Assembly (NCBI RefSeq): GCF_000176915.2
Contig: NC_014844.1
Location: 2,666,001-2,730,000, forward strand
Direction: 5' to 3'
Length of the DNA: 64,000 bases
DNA from: Pseudodesulfovibrio aespoeensis Aspo-2
GTDB taxonomy: Bacteria > Desulfobacterota > Desulfovibrionia > Desulfovibrionales > Desulfovibrionaceae
Shown here: positions 43,075 to 53,226 of the stretch, one piece after another
How positions within the stretch are numbered: the stretch's first letter is position 1
Layout: each line of letters begins with the position of its first letter
Program-made: the position numbers and the translations under genes
Notes under the pieces: generated by a model
Seen by the model: the letters and a program-made list of their open reading frames with translations, nothing else
Databases searched by the model: none
Told to the model about the DNA's origin: nothing

Positions 43075-43578
43075 ATGATCAAAAGTGTCAGTTTGAAGAG
43101 CGCCATCAAGGACGCCATCGAGATATTCCAGTTCGACCTGTGGATGCGGTTCCACTTTGTCACCGAAAAAGATGACCAGTTGTGGATCGCCATCCCCGAG
43201 GATGTCATGGCCCGCATTCAGGACGAGCACCCGGCCCTGCACCGTCTGGCCGACATGGTCAACGACACGGCCATCGACTACAAGCGCGCCCAGGAAAACG
43301 TCTGCGCCTATGTCAGCGCGCGCCTGGACGGGCAGAAGTACGACCCCTCGGTCCTGCCCCAGGTCTTTGACAACGCCGCCTTCAAGATCGAGATGTATAT
43401 CTTCAATCTCTGGATGAAGATGCACGAGAGCCACCTGGACGAGGAATACATGGGCTTTGCCGAATGGCTCGAAATGTATGAGGGCTGGAACTCGCTTGAC
43501 GAGGTCAAGGAGTACCGGGCCAAGCTCGTGAACAGCGGTGCCGATCCCGGCGACCCGACCTGCACCACCACCCAGTAG
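43075..43578 (+). CDS. Hypothetical protein, alpha-helical
   Basis: 167 residues, acidic, no signal or membrane helix. Aromatic-rich (FQFDLWMRFHFVTEKDDQLW, then MYIFNLWMKMHESHLDEEYM). GAGGAAGTGAG precedes the ATG. Good promoter and terminator make it a single-gene unit. Not recognised. Confidence 0.8.
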   Translation: MIKSVSLKSAIKDAIEIFQFDLWMRFHFVTEKDDQLWIAIPEDVMARIQDEHPALHRLADMVNDTAIDYKRAQENVCAYVSARLDGQKYDPSVLPQVFDNAAFKIEMYIFNLWMKMHESHLDEEYMGFAEWLEMYEGWNSLDEVKEYRAKLVNSGADPGDPTCTTTQ

Positions 43579-43594
43579 CATCCGCCGGAACCCA

Positions 43595-43640
43595 GACGCG
43601 AAAGCCCCCGCGACCACATGGTCGCGGGGGCTTTCGCGTC
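43595..43640. terminator. Strong bidirectional terminator
   Basis: Arms 43595-43615 and 43620-43640 form a perfect 21-bp stem with a 4-base loop (ACAT); the core is GCCCCCGCGACC. Followed by TTTGT. Lies between convergent genes. Confidence 0.88.
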
Positions 43641-43657
43641 TTTGTCGGCCCGCACGG

Positions 43658-43987
43658 TCACTGGCGGGGCGGAGCTCCGGTGTCCCGTTCGTTGCCTGGG
43701 GCGGGCTTGCGCTCCACCCCGGTCACCTTGCCGCCCTTGCCCTTGATGACCACCCGATCGCCCCGGCCCGACGGATCGCCCTGGTCGGCCCCATTTTGGT
43801 CAGTCCGGTCATCCTGCCTTGCCGTATCGGCCTGCTCGCCCCGGTTCTCCTGGCCGGAGAACGCCACCAGCACGGCCCCCTGCGCGTTGGGCGCGGCCTG
43901 GGATGCTGCCTGGGATGCTGAAAGAGGGGCGGCCAGGACCGGCGCAGCCATCAAGACCAGCAGCAGTCCCGCGACGGAAATTTTCAT
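43658..43987 (-). CDS. Small secreted hypothetical protein
   Basis: 109 residues. Signal peptide MKISVAGLLLVLMAAPVLAA, then a mature part rich in Gln, Asp, Gly and Arg with low complexity (GEQADTARQDDRTDQNGADQ) and a basic end. GGAGG lies ahead of the ATG. Probably unstructured in the periplasm; function unknown. Confidence 0.65.
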   Translation of the reverse strand: MKISVAGLLLVLMAAPVLAAPLSASQAASQAAPNAQGAVLVAFSGQENRGEQADTARQDDRTDQNGADQGDPSGRGDRVVIKGKGGKVTGVERKPAPGNERDTGAPPRQ

Positions 43988-44202
43988 GCAATGCCTCCAA
44001 TACGTCATCCACACACATCCAAGGGTCAGCAAGCGCCATGCCGGGCAGGCCTGGACCAACCCCCATCGCCACGGACAGCGCGCCATGGGACCACGCGCCC
44101 AGCCCAATGGTCCGGAACCGCACGCCCTGTGCGCAAAAAATGCGCTGTTACAGACGCCTTGTGCCCACCGGGCCAAACGCTACCCGCGCCGCCGCGTCCA
44201 TG

Positions 44203-44805
44203 TCAATGACCCTGGCGCAGCCCGTAGTCGAGGTACAGGGTGGAAACCGCCTCGTCCACTGCCCGAAGGCCCGGCCCGTCGCCCGGCTGGACAAGACCCA
44301 CGAACCTGAGCATCCCGATGCTGGTGTAGACGATGTAGACCACGGTGACCACCTCGCGGCCCTGGGAGTCGACGCCGTCCAGTTCCAGGCGCAGCATGTT
44401 CCTGGGCTCGTGGAAGCTGGCCTTCCTGAGCCGCGGCCCTGGCCCGGCCCCCTGGCTGGCATGCCCGCCGCCCGTATCGGCCTGCTTGAGCCCCCGGATC
44501 ACGAACCGGTTGAAGTTGGCGATGTGATCCTTGGACACCACCCGTCCGGGCAGCCTGGACACCAGCAGGCAGACCGGGGCCGGGGCTTCCATGACATACC
44601 CCGCCTCCCAGCCCACGGGCAGCGGTGCCACGCCGTCGCTCAAGGGGCGAAACCGGTCCAGCGCCGGACCAGGCACCTCTGCCCAGCCGCCGGACAGCCA
44701 GATGGTGTATCCGAGGGTCTGATTGTAGTACGGCAGTCCGGCCACAGCCGGGCCCGACCACAGGATCAGAATCGCAGCCGCCGCGACAACATATTGAAAA
44801 CGCAT
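44203..44805 (-). CDS. Exported hypothetical protein
   Basis: 200 residues. Signal peptide MRFQYVVAAAAILILWSGPA, then a mixed alpha/beta mature domain (YYNQTLGYTIWLSGGWAEVP, ELDGVDSQGREVVTVVYIVY). The first mature motif is like the PsbP/DUF1795-type start (LGYTIWLPxGWxxV) but I cannot confirm. The ATG at 44805 is set by the signal peptide. The 43988-44202 gap has no evident gene. Confidence 0.7.
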   Translation of the reverse strand: MRFQYVVAAAAILILWSGPAVAGLPYYNQTLGYTIWLSGGWAEVPGPALDRFRPLSDGVAPLPVGWEAGYVMEAPAPVCLLVSRLPGRVVSKDHIANFNRFVIRGLKQADTGGGHASQGAGPGPRLRKASFHEPRNMLRLELDGVDSQGREVVTVVYIVYTSIGMLRFVGLVQPGDGPGLRAVDEAVSTLYLDYGLRQGH

Positions 44806-45003
44806 GAGATTACCCTGCTTCACGGTTGTGAGGCAGTCAGAGCAGACCCCCTTCATACGCCGATCCCGGAACCCTTGCAAGTCACAACCGGGCCGCGCAT
44901 CGGGCGGGATTGCACCAAAGTCGCAGCCACCCCTTTTCATTCCCGTTTTTTTTCCGTATACAAAAGACACGATGGAATCACCTATCTTTACGGGAGAAAC
45001 ACC

Positions 45004-45276
45004 ATGAAGAGCTACACCTGCATTGTCGAAGGCAAGGTCACCGGCGGAAAATTCCAGTCATGGGTGCTCAGCACGGCCCAGCGGCTCGAACTCAAGGGCT
45101 GGGTGCGCAACATAAACGATGGCAAGGCTGAAATCCTCGTCCAGGGCAACCCTGATTCCTACGCGGTCCTTCAGGCAGCGCTGAAGACCGAGGCGCCGGT
45201 GCCGGACCTCAAAGCCGTCACCTGCACGGTCATCGAATACGACAAGGTCCACGAGCGGTTCGAGGTGCGGGGCTAG
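45004..45276 (+). CDS. Acylphosphatase-like protein lacking the catalytic Arg
   Basis: 90 residues, full acylphosphatase length. [20 protein letters not shown] aligns with the GxVQGVxFR phosphate loop, but the loop Arg is Gln (KFQSW). [17 protein letters not shown] retains the catalytic-type Asn. Without the Arg it should not hydrolyse acyl phosphates efficiently, so a binding role is possible. GGGAGAA precedes the ATG. Next gene, a kinase, starts 101 bases on. Confidence 0.85.
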   Translation: MKSYTCIVEGKVTGGKFQSWVLSTAQRLELKGWVRNINDGKAEILVQGNPDSYAVLQAALKTEAPVPDLKAVTCTVIEYDKVHERFEVRG

Positions 45277-45377
45277 CGCCCCGCGATCCACCGGGCCACA
45301 CCCATGGCCGCCAGCGCGTTGCGGCGGAGTCCGCGACGCTGGCGGTCTTTGCCGCCCGGAAAGCAACGGGAACCACG

Positions 45378-46817
45378 ATGGCCAAGGCCCAAGGCCTGAA
45401 CATAGCGGCCAAGCTCCTGCTCTGGTCATGCGCCCTGGTGGTGGTCTTTGCCGCCACCACGGCCTATCTGCTGCGCCAGGTCCGGCACGACGCCGAGGTC
45501 TCGAGCCGCATCATCAGCGTCAACCACGACGTGGACTCAGCCATCCAGCGCATGCTTGAGCGGCTCTACAGCGTGCAGGACAACATCCGCCGCTACCGGC
45601 TCATCGGCAGCCAGGAGGCCGTGCGCTTCGTGGTCGAGGATCTGACCCGGTTCGGCGAAATCCTGGACGACACGCTGAAGAAACACCCCGGCTACGCTGA
45701 CCAGTGGCGCGACCTGAACCAGGAATTCGAGATCACCCTGACCCCTGGCGAGGCTCCAGGCGACACCCTGACCCCGGACGCCACGATCCTTGAATGGACA
45801 GACACCCTCGGGCACAGCCTGCTCGAAAACCAGATCGACACAGAACGCGCCCTGATCCGGCTCCACGAATCGGGCAGGCGGGCGGCGAATATCGGCCTGT
45901 ACGGCCTGATCCTGAGCCTGACCCTCGGCATCGGCGGCAGCCTGATCCTGGCCTGGCACCTGAACCGGTCCCTGTCCGAGGTCCGGCGCGGGCTGCGCGA
46001 CCTGGGCCAGGGCGGAACCGTGCGCGACGTGCGCGTGCTCTCAGGCGACGAACTGGGCGAGTTGGCCCGCGCCTTCAACGCCATGGCCGGGCGCCTGAGG
46101 CGCGAGGAGCGCATGCGCGCCGATTTTGTGGCCATGCTCAGTCACGAAATACGCACCCCGCTGACCAGCATCCGCGAGGCCGTGGATCTCGTGGGGTCCG
46201 GCGCCTTGGGCGAGGTCAACGAGCGCCAGGAGCGTTTTCTGGCCATCGCCGGGCAGGAATCCATCCGCCTCTCGGACCTGCTGGCCCGGCTCATGACCGT
46301 CTCGCGCATGGAGTCCCAGGCCCTGGACCTGTCGCCCGAGCCGACCGATTGCGCCGGGCTCGTGACCTCGGCCCTGGAGCGGCTCGCCCCCACGGCGCAG
46401 GCCAGGCGGGTCGCCCTCTCGGCCCGGCTGCCCGACGCTCCTGTCAGCTGCGTCTGCGACCCGGCCCATGTGCAGCAGGTGCTGCTCAACCTGATCGGCA
46501 ACGGCATCAAGTTCAGCCCCGAGGGCTCGACTGTGACCATCGAACTCCTGGCCGACGAGTCCGCGGCCACCTTCCGCGTCAGCGACACCGGCCCGGGGAT
46601 TGCGCAGCAGGAGCAGGAACTGGTGTTCCACAAATACTACCGCGAGCCGGGCATGCGCCACAGCGTGGACGGCGCCGGACTCGGACTGGCCATCGCCCGG
46701 CGCATCGTCGAGGCCCACGGCGGACGCATGGCCCTTGACAGCGAGCCGGGCCTCGGCTCCACCTTCAGCTTCACCCTGCCCCTCAAGGGGGCGGCACCCC
46801 GCAAGGACACCCCATGA
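45378..46817 (+). CDS. Sensor histidine kinase
   Basis: 479 residues. Membrane helix ~10-32, periplasmic helical sensor ~33-172, second helix ~173-193, HAMP to ~245, HisKA with [12 protein letters not shown], HATPase with [27 protein letters not shown] and [18 protein letters not shown]. Overlaps the sigma-54 response regulator by 4 bases (ATGA), so they form one two-component system. Architecture is like GlrK/QseE. Signal unknown. Confidence 0.92.
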   Translation: MAKAQGLNIAAKLLLWSCALVVVFAATTAYLLRQVRHDAEVSSRIISVNHDVDSAIQRMLERLYSVQDNIRRYRLIGSQEAVRFVVEDLTRFGEILDDTLKKHPGYADQWRDLNQEFEITLTPGEAPGDTLTPDATILEWTDTLGHSLLENQIDTERALIRLHESGRRAANIGLYGLILSLTLGIGGSLILAWHLNRSLSEVRRGLRDLGQGGTVRDVRVLSGDELGELARAFNAMAGRLRREERMRADFVAMLSHEIRTPLTSIREAVDLVGSGALGEVNERQERFLAIAGQESIRLSDLLARLMTVSRMESQALDLSPEPTDCAGLVTSALERLAPTAQARRVALSARLPDAPVSCVCDPAHVQQVLLNLIGNGIKFSPEGSTVTIELLADESAATFRVSDTGPGIAQQEQELVFHKYYREPGMRHSVDGAGLGLAIARRIVEAHGGRMALDSEPGLGSTFSFTLPLKGAAPRKDTP

Positions 46818-48172
46818 CCAAGGCGCACATCCCGACCATCCTGGTGGTGGACGACGACGAGAACATCCTCCAGGTGCTTGAGGCCCGGCTCCTCTCGACC
46901 GGGCTCAATCCGCTCATGGCCGACCGGGCCGAGACCGCGCTGGAGATGCTGGCCTGCGAGCCGGTGGACCTCGTGGTCTCGGATGTCAAAATGCCCGGCA
47001 TGGGCGGCCACGGGCTGCTGCGCGAGATTCTCGAACACTGGCCGCACATCCCGGTCATCATGCTCACGGCCCACGGCACCATCCCGGACGCTGTGGGGTC
47101 CATCCAGGCCGGGGCCGCCGACTACCTGACCAAGCCCTTTGACGGCAAGGAGCTGGTCCGCCGCATCCGGGCCATCCTCGAGGCCGGACCGCCGGACCGG
47201 GGCGCGCCACCGTGCGCCAGGGACGCGTCCGCAGCCACGGCCAGCCTCTGGGGCGGCGAGGCCCCGGCCATGGCCCGCTTCCTCTCCCTGCTCGACCGCG
47301 TGGCCCGGTCCACGGCGGGCGTGCTGCTCTTTGGCGAGTCCGGCACGGGCAAGGAGCTGGCCGCGCGCATCCTCCACGAGGCAAGCCCCAGGGCGGGCGG
47401 CCCCTTCGTGGTCGTGGACTGCGGCTCGACCCAGCCCACCCTGCTCGAAAGCGAACTCTTCGGCCACGTCAAGGGGGCGTTCACCCACGCCCTGAAGGAC
47501 AAGAAGGGGCTTATCGAGGAGGCGGACGGCGGCACCTTGTTCCTGGACGAGATAGGCAACATCTCGCCGGAGATGCAGACCCGGCTGTTGCGCTTTTTGC
47601 AGGAGGGGACCATCCGCCGCGTGGGCGACACCCGCGAGCGCAGCGTGGCCTGCCGCGTGGTGGCGGCCACCAACGCCAACCTGCCGGAAAAGGTCCGGGC
47701 CGGACAATTTCGCGAAGACCTCTACTACCGGCTCAAGGTGGTCACCCTGACCATCCCGCCCCTGCGCGAACGGGCCGAGGACATCCCGGTCCTGGCCCGC
47801 GGCTTCGTGCGCACCATGTGCAACGAGCAGGGCCGTCCCGAGGCGCGCCTCTCGGCCAAGGGGCTGGAGCGGCTCAAGGCCCACCCCTGGCCGGGCAACG
47901 TGCGCGAACTCAAGCACGCCCTGGAGGCCGCCCTGGTCTTCTGCCAGTGCAACACCCTCGAGGCGGATGACATCCAGCTCGACCCGATCCCGGAGGGATC
48001 TCCGGCCTCCAATGCCCCTCTGTCGCTGGACGAAAGCGAGAAACAGGCCATTATCCGCGCTCTGGCCCTGCACGGCGGGGTCAGAAAGGACGCCGCCGAC
48101 GCCCTGGGCATCAGCCGCCGCGCCATCCACTACAAGATCAGGAAATACGGCATCGGCTCGGATCACGACTGA
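46814..48172 (+). CDS. Sigma-54-dependent response regulator (NtrC type)
   Basis: 452 residues. Receiver 1-~125 with phospho-Asp in [16 protein letters not shown]+ domain ~145-380 with Walker A GESGTGKE and Walker [12 protein letters not shown]-terminal Fis-type helix-turn-helix ([20 protein letters not shown]). The sigma-54 contact loop reads GAFTHA instead of GAFTGA. Works with the upstream kinase. Target genes are not visible; no -24/-12 promoter was spotted by eye nearby. Confidence 0.92.
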   Translation: MTKAHIPTILVVDDDENILQVLEARLLSTGLNPLMADRAETALEMLACEPVDLVVSDVKMPGMGGHGLLREILEHWPHIPVIMLTAHGTIPDAVGSIQAGAADYLTKPFDGKELVRRIRAILEAGPPDRGAPPCARDASAATASLWGGEAPAMARFLSLLDRVARSTAGVLLFGESGTGKELAARILHEASPRAGGPFVVVDCGSTQPTLLESELFGHVKGAFTHALKDKKGLIEEADGGTLFLDEIGNISPEMQTRLLRFLQEGTIRRVGDTRERSVACRVVAATNANLPEKVRAGQFREDLYYRLKVVTLTIPPLRERAEDIPVLARGFVRTMCNEQGRPEARLSAKGLERLKAHPWPGNVRELKHALEAALVFCQCNTLEADDIQLDPIPEGSPASNAPLSLDESEKQAIIRALALHGGVRKDAADALGISRRAIHYKIRKYGIGSDHD

Positions 48173-48291
48173 TATCCGTAATTATTTGCCGCTTAGTGGA
48201 ACCCGCGCACTTGCAAGGGCCAAGGTCCATGGTATAAGGATGGTGCCCGGCTTGTGCCGCACCCGCGCCAATCGCACTGGAGACAGCGTTC

Positions 48292-49254
48292 ATGGTCGAA
48301 AACAACATCCTGCTCGAATCCGGCACAAACGAGGTCGAGATCGTCGAATTCTACCTCGACGAGGCCCGTGCCTCCGGGCAGTACCGGGGCTACTACGGCA
48401 TCAATGTGGCCAAGGTGCTGGAGATTCTCCAGATGCCGGAGCTGACCGACATGCCCGAAGTCTCCCACCCCGCAGTGCTGGGCGCGTTCAACCTGCGCCA
48501 CGAGATCATCCCCCTGGTCGATCTGGCGGGCTGGCTCGGCAAGATCCGTGCGAAAAACGAACCGCCCAAGATCATCGTGACCGAGTTCAACAGGACCAAG
48601 AGCGCCTTCCTGGTCTCGGGCGTCACCCGCATCCACCGCATCAGCTGGAACCAGGTGGAGGCCCCCACGGGCTACGTCTCGTCCCTGTCTGTCAATTCCA
48701 TCACCGGCGTGGTCAAGTTCTCGGGCCGCATCGTCTTCATCCTCGACATGGAGAAGATATGCATGGCCCTCAACCCGGACGCGCCGCCCGTGCAGGAGGC
48801 CAGTGAGCAGGTCAGGCAGGATATCCTGAGCCGACACGTCAAGGCCCTGGTGGCCGACGATTCCGTCATGGCGCGCAAGATGATCTCCGGCATCCTCGAA
48901 AAGGCCGGGTTCACCGTCCATCCCGTGGAAAACGGAGAGCTGGCCTGGCGCTACCTCTCCAACGCACGCCGCATGGCCGCCGAGCACCACCGCCCCCTGA
49001 CCGATTTTGTGGACATCGTGGTCACCGACATCGAGATGCCTGTCATGGACGGCCACACCCTGACCCGCTCCATCAAGGAAGAGCCTGAACTGCGGAACCT
49101 CCCCGTTGTCCTGTGCTCGTCTATCATCACCGAGACCCTCCACCACAAGGGCGTGGCCGTGGGCGCCGACGACCAGGTGTCCAAGGCGGAACTCGGCGAC
49201 CTCGTCCCGAAAATCCACAGCCTGCTCAAACGCGCGGCAACTGCCAAGACATAG
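48292..49254 (+). CDS. cheV: Chemotaxis protein CheV (CheW-receiver)
   Basis: 320 residues. CheW domain ~10-165 (YYGINVAKVLEILQMPELTD, GAFNLRHEIIPLVDLAGWLG, ITGVVKFSGRIVFILDMEKI) and receiver ~180-315 with phospho-Asp in IVVTDIEMPVMDGH and a conserved Lys in DDQVSKAEL. Couples chemoreceptors to CheA and may adapt signalling. No other che genes are nearby. Confidence 0.94.
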   Translation: MVENNILLESGTNEVEIVEFYLDEARASGQYRGYYGINVAKVLEILQMPELTDMPEVSHPAVLGAFNLRHEIIPLVDLAGWLGKIRAKNEPPKIIVTEFNRTKSAFLVSGVTRIHRISWNQVEAPTGYVSSLSVNSITGVVKFSGRIVFILDMEKICMALNPDAPPVQEASEQVRQDILSRHVKALVADDSVMARKMISGILEKAGFTVHPVENGELAWRYLSNARRMAAEHHRPLTDFVDIVVTDIEMPVMDGHTLTRSIKEEPELRNLPVVLCSSIITETLHHKGVAVGADDQVSKAELGDLVPKIHSLLKRAATAKT

Positions 49255-49279
49255 CCCCCCCCAAAGCCGGAACCCCTCC

Positions 49280-50863
49280 ATGAAAATCAAATCAGCGGAT
49301 TCTTTTTTTTCCTATCTTGGCAAACATTTTCCGGTCATGTGCGCGTCCGGGGCCTTTCCCCACCTGCCGCCGGTCATGGCCTCGGCCAAGTGGCTCGACC
49401 GGCTCGACGACCTCTCGCGCCGGGGCATCGCCAAGCATGTGGCCCGGCTGGTGTCCTTCAGGAAGGAGTTCGAGACCGGGGCGGCCAAGGCGAGCGGCCC
49501 GGAACGCTGGATCATGCAGGCGCTGGCCCGGTGCGCGGCCTGCGCCATCGCCGAGCTCGATGGCGCGAAAGCCTGGGGGAAAAGCCCAGAGCTGTACCTC
49601 CAGGTGGCCTTCACCGGACTGGAGCAGGCCGTGGACATGCCCGCCAAAAACCAGGCCGCACGCGAAAAACGCTTCATCAAACGGCTCAAAGCCATCCCGG
49701 CCCTGCTGGCCCACGGGCCGGACAACATCGAGACCGTGAGCACCGCCTCCCGTTCCCGCACCCAGACCATGATCCGCGACTGCGCCCGGTTCCTGACCGG
49801 CCTTGGCGAGACGGACCTGGGCCGGGCGGGCAAGGGTCCGCGCCTGCTCGGCGACAGCCTGAACGCCCTCCGGGACTACGACCGGTTCGTGGCGGCCCGG
49901 CCCGAAACCCGCGAGACCGAAGGCGCGCCCTTTGCCCTCATGGCCGCCGGGCTGCTCGGCACTGACCGGTCCGCCGCCGAGATGTTCGCCATCGCCGAGG
50001 CCGAATTCGTCCTGCGCGCCCATGGGCTGCGCAAGCTCGAACCTGAGCTTGGGACAAAGTGGCGCGATGCCCTGGCCGGATACAGGGGCCCGGCAGAGGA
50101 GACCCTCGAGCCCATGGACGCCGTGGTCCGCGAGATTCACCGGCTACGCGCCTTTGTCTACGAGACCGCCCTGCCCGGCGTCTTCAACGACTCCGGACTG
50201 CGCATCGACCCGCAGCCCCTGCATATGGCCTCCACCCTGCGGCCCATCCACTACGATCCGGCCCTGGGAGCCTGGCCCGACGAACCCTCGCGCTGCTATG
50301 TCAGCCCGCAGATGTTCAGCGGACGCGGCTTCCGCGACGACCCGGCCCGGCTGGCACGGATGCGCCGCGAATACGTGTTCATGACCGCCCGGCAGACCTA
50401 TCCGGGCCGCCACCTGCTCAACTCCGAGCGGCGCGCGTTGGGCGACTCGCCCCTCTCCCAGATCATCAGCCCCCTGTTCATTGCAGGCTGGCTCGCCTTT
50501 GCCGAAAACCTGCTCGACGAACTCGGCTACCTCGAAAACCCCCTGGACCGCCTTGTCCATCACCATCGCGGCCTGCGTCGGGCCGGGCTGGCCATGATCG
50601 ACGCCGGACTGGCCGCAGGCTCCCTGACCCAGGACCGCTGCCTGTCCATCCTGGCCGACTCCGGCTTCTCGCACGAGGAATCCCTGGAGCAGGTGCGCGC
50701 CATCCGGCTCGCCCCCACCAGCCGGATCACACCCGTGCTCGGCCTGCACGAGTTCGACACCCTGCGCCGGGAATCGGGCCTGGAGCTTGGCCCGTTCTGC
50801 GCGGCGGTGTTCGCCCAGGGCCAGATCCCCTTCCCGGCCCTGGCCGAGAGCCTCAAGACATAA
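49280..50863 (+). CDS. DUF885-like protein, probably without an intact metal site
   Basis: 527 residues, cytoplasmic, all-helical. The C-terminal third (RQTYPGRHLLNSERRALGDS, SPLFIAGWLAFAENLLDELG, RGLRRAGLAMIDAGLAAGSL) resembles the DUF885 metallo-carboxypeptidase-like fold, whose motif is HExYPGHHLQ and EGWALYAE. Here HExYPGHH reads ARQTYPGRH, so zinc ligands are lost. 25 bases after cheV; possible cotranscription. Function not known. Confidence 0.6.
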   Translation: MKIKSADSFFSYLGKHFPVMCASGAFPHLPPVMASAKWLDRLDDLSRRGIAKHVARLVSFRKEFETGAAKASGPERWIMQALARCAACAIAELDGAKAWGKSPELYLQVAFTGLEQAVDMPAKNQAAREKRFIKRLKAIPALLAHGPDNIETVSTASRSRTQTMIRDCARFLTGLGETDLGRAGKGPRLLGDSLNALRDYDRFVAARPETRETEGAPFALMAAGLLGTDRSAAEMFAIAEAEFVLRAHGLRKLEPELGTKWRDALAGYRGPAEETLEPMDAVVREIHRLRAFVYETALPGVFNDSGLRIDPQPLHMASTLRPIHYDPALGAWPDEPSRCYVSPQMFSGRGFRDDPARLARMRREYVFMTARQTYPGRHLLNSERRALGDSPLSQIISPLFIAGWLAFAENLLDELGYLENPLDRLVHHHRGLRRAGLAMIDAGLAAGSLTQDRCLSILADSGFSHEESLEQVRAIRLAPTSRITPVLGLHEFDTLRRESGLELGPFCAAVFAQGQIPFPALAESLKT

Positions 50864-50950
50864 CCCGCACGGGACGCGCAAAAAAACCGCCCAGAACCCT
50901 GACAGGAGGGGACTGGGGGGAACACGCGCCGCGCCGCACAAGTGGCGGCA

Positions 50951-52717
50951 TCAGAGCGCGGAAAAACTGCCTATTTCCGAAAGATGGGTGACCCGGGCCA
51001 GCTTGACGCGGCCCGACAGGGTCTCGATCCTGGCTACGTTGGCGCGGAAGAAGGCCACCAGTTGGCGGTCGAGCTTGCCCTGCCCGGCCTCGCCGTCGAG
51101 AATCCGGATGGCCTCGCTGCGGGTGAAGGCGGGCTTGTAATGCCGTTCCTGGGTCACGGCGTCGTAGATGTCCACAATGGCCATGATCCGGCTCTGGATC
51201 AGGATATCGTCGCCCATGAGCCGATCGGGATAGCCGCTGCCGTCCATGCGCTCGTGGTGCTGGCGGATGATGGTCAGCATGTTGGCATACCCCTCCTGCA
51301 ACGGAATATGCTGGAGGATGCGCTCACTCTCTGCCGGGTGCCGCTGGATCTCCCTGCGCTCGTCCTGGGTCAGGTTGCCGTATTCGAGCAGCAGCGCGTC
51401 CAGCTCGTCCTCATACAAGAGGGGCAGCCTCTCCCCGCCCACGGCCCAGTAGACCGAGCCGAGCCGCCGGACGTAATCCAGGTCCTCGGAGTCCGGGTTC
51501 ATGGCCGTGTTGAGGGCTCGCACCCGCTCAAATGCCTCGACCCAGTCGAAGTCCGACGACAGGCCGTGAAACTGGAACCTGGCCCGCACCACCTGCATGC
51601 GCCGCTCTGGCAGCCGCGAATCCTTGGTCAGCACGTCTTCCTTGATACCGATCTTGCCGACATCGTGCAGGATACCCGCGTAGTATATTTCGCGCAGCTC
51701 CTGATCCGTGAAATGCGCCCTGGTAAATCCTGCGTCCTCGTTGAGGAGATGGGCAAAGGCCACGCCCAGATGGGCCACCCGCTCGGAATGACCCGCGGTG
51801 AAGGGATCGCGGGAATCAATGGCCTCGGCCAGCGCCTTGAGGATGGCGTTCATCAGGGTCTGCACGCCCTCGAAATTGAAGGCGTTGCTCACCGAGATGC
51901 CGGTCACCGAGGCCAGGGTGGCCAGGCTCTTGCGGTGCGCGGCCTCGAACACGCCTGTGGCTGCCGAAGCCAGGACGAGCATGCCCTCGCACCGGTTGGG
52001 CGACAGGATGGGAATGACGATCATGGCCTTGATCCCGGCCAGTTCGCCGTGCCAGCGGCTGTCTGCCGCCAGATCGTTGATGATCTCGCCGTGGCCGGAC
52101 CGGGTCATCCGGGCGAACAGCTCGCTGTCGGCCAGGGGCTGGAGATCGCAGCCGGACGGGAAACCGAACTGGGCCGCCAGCCGCAGCCGGGCGCAGCCGG
52201 GCTCGGCAAGAAAGACCATGCCAAACTCGCCGGGATAATTCTCGCGGCGGCACTCGTTGATCAGGGCGTCCACCACGTCGCGCATGCGCAGGGAGGTGTT
52301 GATGACCGGCACCGAACGATGGAGCAGGGCCAGCTCGCGATACTTGGCCAGGGCCTCGTCCGCGATGGAGCGCCGGGCGCGCTCCATGTCGATGAACTCC
52401 TGGATGGCGTAGGCGGCAAAGGCGAGCAGCCGGTCGCCAGCTTCACGCCGCTCGGACGCATCGGCCCCGAAGAGGCGCATCCGGAGCTGGCCGCCGTGGA
52501 GCAGGTCGAACTGAAGCGGGGTGGAGAGGATGTCCGGCCTGTTCTCGGCGAAATAGGCCTGGGGGTCGAGATCCGTCAGGGCGTCGCACCCTTCGGTCAG
52601 GACCACCTCGCCCTCGTAGACAATGGCAAGGGGACAGGCGCCACCGGTCAGGTCAAAGGCCTTGCGCAGCAGGTTGCGCAGGGCCACGGGGCGGATGAAT
52701 TTCTTGAGCGGGGTCAT
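50951..52717 (-). CDS. GAF and HD-GYP domain protein (c-di-GMP phosphodiesterase type)
   Basis: 588 residues. N-terminal ~1-130 unassigned domain; GAF ~140-290 (FGMVFLAEPGCARLRLAAQF); HD-GYP ~300-560 with AGHSERVAHL, ILHDVGKIGIKEDVL and HHERMDGSGYP, all motifs intact. An insertion of ~80 residues (QVVRARFQFHGLSSDFDWVE) interrupts the HD-GYP domain after the HD motif. Should hydrolyse cyclic di-GMP. Followed upstream by a single-domain receiver 18 bases away. Confidence 0.92.
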   Translation of the reverse strand: MTPLKKFIRPVALRNLLRKAFDLTGGACPLAIVYEGEVVLTEGCDALTDLDPQAYFAENRPDILSTPLQFDLLHGGQLRMRLFGADASERREAGDRLLAFAAYAIQEFIDMERARRSIADEALAKYRELALLHRSVPVINTSLRMRDVVDALINECRRENYPGEFGMVFLAEPGCARLRLAAQFGFPSGCDLQPLADSELFARMTRSGHGEIINDLAADSRWHGELAGIKAMIVIPILSPNRCEGMLVLASAATGVFEAAHRKSLATLASVTGISVSNAFNFEGVQTLMNAILKALAEAIDSRDPFTAGHSERVAHLGVAFAHLLNEDAGFTRAHFTDQELREIYYAGILHDVGKIGIKEDVLTKDSRLPERRMQVVRARFQFHGLSSDFDWVEAFERVRALNTAMNPDSEDLDYVRRLGSVYWAVGGERLPLLYEDELDALLLEYGNLTQDERREIQRHPAESERILQHIPLQEGYANMLTIIRQHHERMDGSGYPDRLMGDDILIQSRIMAIVDIYDAVTQERHYKPAFTRSEAIRILDGEAGQGKLDRQLVAFFRANVARIETLSGRVKLARVTHLSEIGSFSAL

Positions 52718-52735
52718 GCAGATTGAAAAACAGGC

Positions 52736-53116
52736 CTATAATCCCAACATGTCCTTGGAGACCTTGAGAATCTCGTCCGGGTCAAAGGGCTTGGTCATGT
52801 ACATCTTCGCGCCCAGCTCCAGGCCCTGTTTGCGGTCCACCTCCTGCCCCTTGGCCGTGAGCAGGACGATCTTGACCTCGTTCAGACTCTGGTCGCCCAT
52901 GACGATCCGGCAGACCTCGTAGCCGTTCATTTTGGGCATCATGATGTCGAGAAAGACGAGATCGGGCCTCTCGCTCCTGATGAAGGCAAGGCCCTCCTCG
53001 CCGTCCGAGGCGGTGAACAGCTCGACGCCGTACTCGTCCTCAAGCTCTTCGAGGGTCTGCTCCAGAAGCATCTTGATGTGGACCTCGTCATCGACAATGA
53101 GGATTTTTCTGCCCAT
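52736..53116 (-). CDS. Single-domain response regulator
   Basis: 126 residues, CheY-like. KILIVDDEVHIKMLLEQTLE at the N-terminus, phospho-Asp in LVFLDIMMPKMNGYEV, then LTAKGQEVD and TKPFDPDEILK. No output domain. Its neighbours are hybrid kinases and the HD-GYP protein, which suggests phosphorelay. The gap 53117-53226 holds no gene. Confidence 0.93.
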   Translation of the reverse strand: MGRKILIVDDEVHIKMLLEQTLEELEDEYGVELFTASDGEEGLAFIRSERPDLVFLDIMMPKMNGYEVCRIVMGDQSLNEVKIVLLTAKGQEVDRKQGLELGAKMYMTKPFDPDEILKVSKDMLGL

Positions 53117-53226
53117 TTCGCAAACTCCTTCAAACCGAAATGAAAAACGCTCCGAGCATGCACCACGGCGGGCCCGTCAGGATTCATGCCACACAATAGA
53201 CTCTCTGCGCAACGGCGGCAACCCCG

